Under the pieces are notes generated by a model that did not search any database, was not told where the DNA came from, and saw only the letters and a program-made list of their open reading frames with translations. A stretch of 64,000 nt of DNA from an uncultured Bacteroides sp. (GTDB lineage Bacteria; Bacteroidota; Bacteroidia; Bacteroidales; Bacteroidaceae), in contig NZ_CAUCSQ010000002.1 in the NCBI RefSeq assembly GCF_958445495.1, positions 176,017 through 240,016 of the forward strand. The letters run 5' to 3'. Of the stretch, positions 60,686-64,000 are shown piece by piece (position 1 is the stretch's first letter; the number at the start of each line of letters is the position of its first letter). The translations under genes were made by a program, and so were the position numbers.

Positions 60686-61628
60686 ATTTTTTTCTATTTG
60701 GTAAATAAATATAGTAGAAAACAATAAACGCCAGAGAAAGGAGAATCCATCCGAGCCTCAATGCATCCGGAAGTTCCGTATGCCGGGTAACAAACCCTTC
60801 GATGAAACCTGCCAGAATGAATACGGGCACTGTACCCACCACAATCTTTAATCCCCTTTTTGCTCCCTTCCGGAAAGATTCCAGCCGGGAATATGTTCCG
60901 GGAAACAGCCATCCGTTGCCAAGGGCTAATCCGGCGGCACCGGCCACAATAATCGCCCATATTTCGAGGGTTCCGTGCAGCCAAATAGCAAGACTGGATT
61001 CCCAAAGCAAGCCATGCTGATAAAAGAAAGTCTGAAAAGCGCCTATCATGATGCCATTGGCAAGCAGCATGTATCCTGTTCCGAAACTGGTTAGCAATCC
61101 CATGGCAAAGCAATTGAAAGAGACCATCACATTATTGAGTGTAATCCCCAAAAACATGGGGACTTCGGAAGAACCGCCATACACTGCCATCGGATCGCCG
61201 TTAGCTATGTTGTCCAATGTCATGTCTACGTAGGCATTCCCCAAAATAAGACGGACAAAACCGGAGTCATTCGCGGCGGATATAATTCCAATCAATACGC
61301 TTACAAGAAAAATTATAAAAGAAAGCCGCAACTCACGGCGGGCGTCATACATGGTTGCCGGCACTTCCTTCGTCCAGAAAGTGATAATCCGCGTCCACTT
61401 TTCCCGTTTATTCCGATAAATCTCATTATGCAGTGCCGAAGCAAGATTATTCAGATAGATTGTAATGCGGGAAGCCGGAAAATGAGTCTGTGCGAATGCG
61501 AGGTCGGCGGTCAAGTCCGTATAAGCGTCGGCAAGTCGGTCGGGAGACAAGCTTGCTGCCTGCTCTACCACCTTTTCTGTTTCCTTCCATTTTTCAATGT
61601 TCCGACGGATAAACGTAACTTCTTTCAT
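60666..61628 (-). CDS. SpoIIM/DUF95 family membrane protein
   Basis: A 320-residue polytopic protein. A soluble helical N-terminal region of about 90 residues (KEVTFIRRNIEKWKETEKVV) precedes TM helices and the SpoIIM-like core: LGITLNNVMVSFNCFAMGLLTSFGTGYMLLANG split over helices, then HGTLEIWAIIVAGAAGLALGNGWL. The G-T-L-E motif in HGTLE is typical of DUF95. Despite the name it has no link to sporulation here. First gene of the minus-strand operon, divergent from RDD. Confidence 0.88.
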   Translation of the reverse strand: MKEVTFIRRNIEKWKETEKVVEQAASLSPDRLADAYTDLTADLAFAQTHFPASRITIYLNNLASALHNEIYRNKREKWTRIITFWTKEVPATMYDARRELRLSFIIFLVSVLIGIISAANDSGFVRLILGNAYVDMTLDNIANGDPMAVYGGSSEVPMFLGITLNNVMVSFNCFAMGLLTSFGTGYMLLANGIMIGAFQTFFYQHGLLWESSLAIWLHGTLEIWAIIVAGAAGLALGNGWLFPGTYSRLESFRKGAKRGLKIVVGTVPVFILAGFIEGFVTRHTELPDALRLGWILLSLAFIVFYYIYLPNRKKYGITET

Positions 61629-61671
61629 AATTTCCAGAGAATTCCGGATAAGTTTTGTCCGAAACCGGAAA

Positions 61672-61679
61672 CAAAAGTA
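61672..61679 (-). promoter_or_regulatory. Putative -7 box of the SpoIIM-MoxR-DUF58 operon
   Basis: Minus strand TACTTTTG, 43 bases before the ATG at 61628. The divergent box at 61692 is only 12 bases away, so the two promoters share their control region. Confidence 0.65.
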
Positions 61680-61691
61680 AGAGAATTATGA

Positions 61692-61699
61692 TATATTTG
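61692..61699 (+). promoter_or_regulatory. Putative -7 box of the RDD gene
   Basis: TATATTTG, 30 bases before the ATG at 61730. Confidence 0.65.
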
Positions 61700-61729
61700 C
61701 AACGGAATCCTAAAAATGTTTAACCATAA

Positions 61730-62455
61730 ATGGCAGAATCTACAATTATCACCGGTCAGTTTGTTCGTATCAGCCAGACACCTGCCAGTATCGGCGAACG
61801 ACTGTTAGCCTTGATTATCGATTATTTTCTAATCGGCTTGTACGTCATATCTACCGCTACCCTCTTATCCGAATTACGGTTACCCTCAGGATTCACTCTT
61901 TTTTTCTTTCTTTGCATCGTCTATTTGCCGGTATTGGGTTACTCTTTCCTCTGTGAAATGTTCAACCACGGACAAAGTTTCGGTAAACGCCTCATGAATA
62001 TCCGTGTCATAAAGGCAGACGGTTCCATACCCAGTATGGGTTCTTATCTTCTCCGCTGGTTGCTTTTCCCTATTGACGGTCCTATCACGGGAGGACTGGG
62101 TCTGTTGGTCGTCTTACTGACTAAAAACAGCCAGCGAATGGGGGATATTGCTGCCGGCACAATGGTGATTAAAGAGAAAAACTATCGTAAGATACACGTC
62201 AGCCTCGATGAATTCGACTATCTCACCCGGAATTATCATCCGGTATATCCGCAATCGGCAGACTTGTCACTGGAACAGATTAACGTAATTACCAGAACGT
62301 TGGAGTCCGGTACAAAAGACCGGTCACGACGTGTCACGGCACTAGCCAAAAAAGTACAGGAATTGCTGCTCATAACTCCCCGTGACGGTAATCCGGAGAC
62401 ATTTCTTCAAACGGTATTGAGAGATTACCAGTATTATGCACTGGAGGAGATATAG
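61730..62455 (+). CDS. RDD family membrane protein
   Basis: A 241-residue protein with an RDD domain in residues ~15-145. Landmarks are the conserved Arg in ASIGERLLALIIDYF, three TM helices, and GQSFGKRLMNIRVIKADG and NSQRMGDIAAGTMVI near the end of the domain. The C-terminal ~90 residues are soluble (LDEFDYLTRNYHPV...VQELLLIT). It is divergent from the SpoIIM operon and is a regular companion of that gene set, probably with related function. Confidence 0.88.
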   Translation: MAESTIITGQFVRISQTPASIGERLLALIIDYFLIGLYVISTATLLSELRLPSGFTLFFFLCIVYLPVLGYSFLCEMFNHGQSFGKRLMNIRVIKADGSIPSMGSYLLRWLLFPIDGPITGGLGLLVVLLTKNSQRMGDIAAGTMVIKEKNYRKIHVSLDEFDYLTRNYHPVYPQSADLSLEQINVITRTLESGTKDRSRRVTALAKKVQELLLITPRDGNPETFLQTVLRDYQYYALEEI

Positions 62456-62590
62456 AAAAGGGAACTTCTACGGGAAAATGCCAGGTGGCTTCGCCGGCAC
62501 TTGGGTAACCATCCATTATAAATATCTCCGTGTCCGCCGTCATCCTCTTAGCAGATTACATTGATGTGAGTACATTTATAGGAATAAAAA

Positions 62591-62658
62591 GGGACATTCA
62601 GTAAATAGTATAAAATTAGCTAACTAATTCATACTTAGGGACATTTACTGAATATCCC
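62591..62658. repeat. 16-base inverted repeat GGGACATTCAGTAAAT
   Basis: GGGACATTCAGTAAAT (62591-62606) and ATTTACTGAATATCCC (62643-62658) are reverse complements with one mismatch, separated by 36 bases. GGGACATT also occurs directly at 62638-62645. This could be the end of a mobile element or a large hairpin. Confidence 0.6.
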
Positions 62659-62733
62659 TAAAAAACAATTATCAATCAGATAATAAAAGAAGGGGGTATG
62701 TCAAAATTCAACTTTAGAGGAAATGGACTTTTC

Positions 62734-62790
62734 ATCTGAAACCTGGCACTCTATCTGAAACCCCGCACTCTATTTAAAACCCGGCATTCT
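62734..62790 (+). repeat. Three tandem 19-base repeats
   Basis: Units at 62734-62752, 62753-62771 and 62772-62790 share the pattern ATCTGAAACCNNGCACTCT. The first two differ at two positions; the third is more diverged. No spacers, so not CRISPR. Confidence 0.75.
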
Positions 62791-62802
62791 CCATCGGCAA
62801 TA

Positions 62803-62846
62803 AAAAGACCGTATCAACTCTATTTTTGAGTAATGATACGGCTTTT
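62803..62846. terminator. Hairpin terminator CCGTATCA/TGATACGG
   Basis: CCGTATCA (62809-62816) pairs with TGATACGG (62834-62841), with inner ACTC/GAGT pairs. A run on the left and CTTTT on the right make it effective in both directions; it would end the minus-strand thioredoxin operon. Confidence 0.8.
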
Positions 62847-62947
62847 ATGTTTATCAGTTAGAATCTGTAACTGTTCCGAGTGTTCATCTTAGTTTCGACA
62901 CACTCCCTTCTTCTTAATTTTATCTATAATGAGACCGGATGCAGATT

Positions 62948-63283
62948 TTATTCTACTTGTCCCAGGGAGTTTCCATACTCCATTTCTCCCTGAACCACAA
63001 AAAGGATTTCTTCGGGCAGGTATTCTCCTACTTCATCCTTTTTGGCTTCTCTTACGATATAGGACACAATATCTTCCAAATCGATGACAATATAACCTTC
63101 TTTATCGGGTTGAGCGTCAAGAATGCCACTTTCATAATAATATTCGTCAATTAAATCCATAAAGTAGCACAACTCATCGTCCGAGAACTTCTCTTTCAAT
63201 TCTTGGGGTAGATAGTTCCTAATAAATTCGATGGTCTTCTCATCATCGACATCTGCTGACAAAAACTCGTCTTCCTGTCCCAT
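62948..63283 (-). CDS. Small acidic cytoplasmic protein, unknown function
   Basis: A 111-residue, strongly acidic helical protein with no signal or TM. Features include FIRNYLPQELKEKFSDDELCYFMDLIDEYYYESG (in two helices) and a more hydrophobic IVIDLEDIVSYIVREAKKD. I recall similar conserved hypothetical proteins next to thioredoxin genes in Bacteroides, without a function. It is 49 bases after trxA and probably in the same transcript, ending at the hairpin near 62820. Confidence 0.72.
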   Translation of the reverse strand: MGQEDEFLSADVDDEKTIEFIRNYLPQELKEKFSDDELCYFMDLIDEYYYESGILDAQPDKEGYIVIDLEDIVSYIVREAKKDEVGEYLPEEILFVVQGEMEYGNSLGQVE

Positions 63284-63332
63284 GTTTTTAGTTTTTAAAT
63301 TATTAATTATTGCGATATATAAAAAGTACAGC

Positions 63333-63647
63333 TTAAAGAAGCTTCTTTACCTTTTCAACAAATACCGGTTTGCTTACAGCGCCTACTTGTTTGTCCACAA
63401 TCTCACCATTCTTAAAAAACAGAACAGTAGGGATATTACGGATACCGTACTCTGCAGCCATATCACCGTTTTCATCCACATCACATTTGCCGATGATTAC
63501 TTGTCCTTCAAACTCCGTAGCCAATTCTTCAATAATAGGAGCCACCATTTTACAAGGGCCACACCAAGGAGCCCAAAAATCTACAACAACCGGTTTACCT
63601 TCCGCAAGCACTTCCTTATAGTTGCTGTCTGTAATTTCTAAAGCCAT
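63333..63647 (-). CDS. trxA: Thioredoxin
   Basis: A 104-residue thioredoxin with the active site WCGPC at residues 28-32 (FWAPWCGPCKMVAP), the buried Asp in VVVDFW, the cis-Pro in RNIPTVLFFKNG and a normal length. No signal peptide, so it is the cytoplasmic dithiol reductant. A promoter-like box lies about 50 bases upstream. It is followed by the small acidic protein gene. Confidence 0.96.
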   Translation of the reverse strand: MALEITDSNYKEVLAEGKPVVVDFWAPWCGPCKMVAPIIEELATEFEGQVIIGKCDVDENGDMAAEYGIRNIPTVLFFKNGEIVDKQVGAVSKPVFVEKVKKLL

Positions 63648-63697
63648 TTTTTAAAGTATTAATTATTAAATATGCAAATTTTCTTCTTTATCACGCC

Positions 63698-63705
63698 ACA
63701 AATAT
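63698..63705 (-). promoter_or_regulatory. Putative -7 box of trxA
   Basis: Minus strand TATATTTG, 51 bases before the ATG at 63647. Confidence 0.6.
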
Positions 63706-64000
63706 AATCAAATTATCCCATTTAGATGAGTTTTAACCAGAAGTTTTATAACTGATACCGAAAATCAAACATTTACCTAAAGGATTCCAGTTTTAACCTG
63801 AAAAACGCACCCAGATAATTAACCGTAAAAACGAATCATTACAATAAATGCCAAGCAGACATTTTTTGATTTTAATTTGTTTAAGCCCGATAAACGAAGA
63901 AAATAACCTCCATTTACACTGTAGTTTACTTTAAGTGCAAAACAATATAAGAGGAGTTCTATAAATTAAAATATTGTAGTACAGTTGTTTATATGGTTCC
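63706..64000. other. Intergenic region to the window edge
   Basis: AT-rich; no gene, RNA or strong hairpin recognised. It presumably holds upstream control sequence for trxA and possibly for a gene beyond the edge. Confidence 0.5.

Larger units (their letters stand above)
62456..62947. other. 492-base intergenic region with several short repeats
   Basis: No gene recognised. Contents: a TGCC..GGC/GCC..GGCA hairpin near 62479-62502, an imperfect inverted repeat at 62591-62658, three tandem 19-base units at 62734-62790 and a terminator at 62803-62846, described separately. Confidence 0.6.

Noticed and set aside
62734..62790. Possible short CRISPR array
   Set aside because: The 19-base units are directly adjacent with no spacers and no cas genes are present.
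1..64000. tRNA, rRNA, prophage or intact insertion sequence
   Set aside because: No cloverleaf-like sequence, rRNA stretch, transposase, integrase or phage structural gene was recognised on either strand.

Overview
This window comes from a Bacteroidota chromosome, almost certainly a gut Bacteroides of the thetaiotaomicron/ovatus group. The evidence is the recurring Bacteroides-type -7 box (TAnnTTTG) upstream of many genes, a SusC/SusD pair with a hybrid two-component regulator, an RprX/RprY two-component pair, a GTPase-motif-degenerate EF-G2, FecI/FecR/STN-TonB signalling, and many lipoproteins and DUF families typical of the order. Assignments rest on reading motifs and gene order; no database search was possible.

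Layout. 1-2.4 kb: the 5' end of mtaB (tRNA methylthiotransferase), a divergent AMP-forming acyl-CoA synthetase and a small Ala-rich lipoprotein. 2.5-8.9 kb (minus strand): two Gfo/Idh/MocA oxidoreductases, a DUF1080 protein and a TIM-barrel isomerase, behind a membrane-anchored DUF6377-type regulator; this matches the order of a B. thetaiotaomicron locus I recall being linked to glycoside breakdown through 3-keto intermediates. 9.0-10.1 kb: the rpsF-rpsR-rplI ribosomal operon. 10.2-15.8 kb: a MarR regulator, a 58-residue membrane protein, rprY/rprX and EF-G2. 16.1-24.6 kb (plus strand): hemW, then an ECF sigma factor, small lipoprotein, FecR-type anti-sigma factor, STN-containing TonB receptor, DUF4249 lipoprotein, an unknown lipoprotein and a two-gene LysO-type exporter. 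24.9-28.9 kb: a small secreted protein, a DUF2027-Smr protein, a HAD phosphatase, a repeat-rich intergenic region and an AlkZ-like protein.

29.0-47.1 kb (minus strand) is a polysaccharide utilization locus: SusC, SusD, GH2, a 40-codon frame, an SGNH/sialate-O-acetylesterase-like esterase, a right-handed beta-helix protein, a clan-A-like glycoside hydrolase, a hybrid two-component sensor and a GH3 beta-glucosidase. The likely logic is surface capture and import by SusCD, trimming by the lipoprotein and periplasmic enzymes, and induction by the HTCS when it binds a released oligosaccharide. The glycan cannot be named from sequence alone.

47.3-55.1 kb (mostly plus strand): aroA, a Crp/Fnr-type regulator, a short-chain dehydrogenase, a GNAT-YoaP protein, then (minus) an M28 peptidase and an LRR lipoprotein, then (plus) a CCxxHxxC membrane protein, an ABC metal permease, tsaE and an Imm17-like protein, followed by a candidate structured RNA. 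55.4-62.5 kb: a minus-strand operon of SpoIIM-like, membrane, DUF4129, DUF4350, MoxR and DUF58 proteins, divergent from an RDD protein; its layout resembles a conserved membrane-associated MoxR system. 62.5-64 kb: a repeat-bearing intergenic region, a small acidic protein and thioredoxin.

No rRNA, tRNA, CRISPR array, intact insertion sequence or prophage was recognised. The most interesting items are EF-G2 and its promoter, the 3-keto-glycoside cluster, the PUL of unknown substrate, the sigma/lipoprotein/anti-sigma receptor operon, the MoxR/SpoIIM/RDD cluster and the unexplained intergenic structures.
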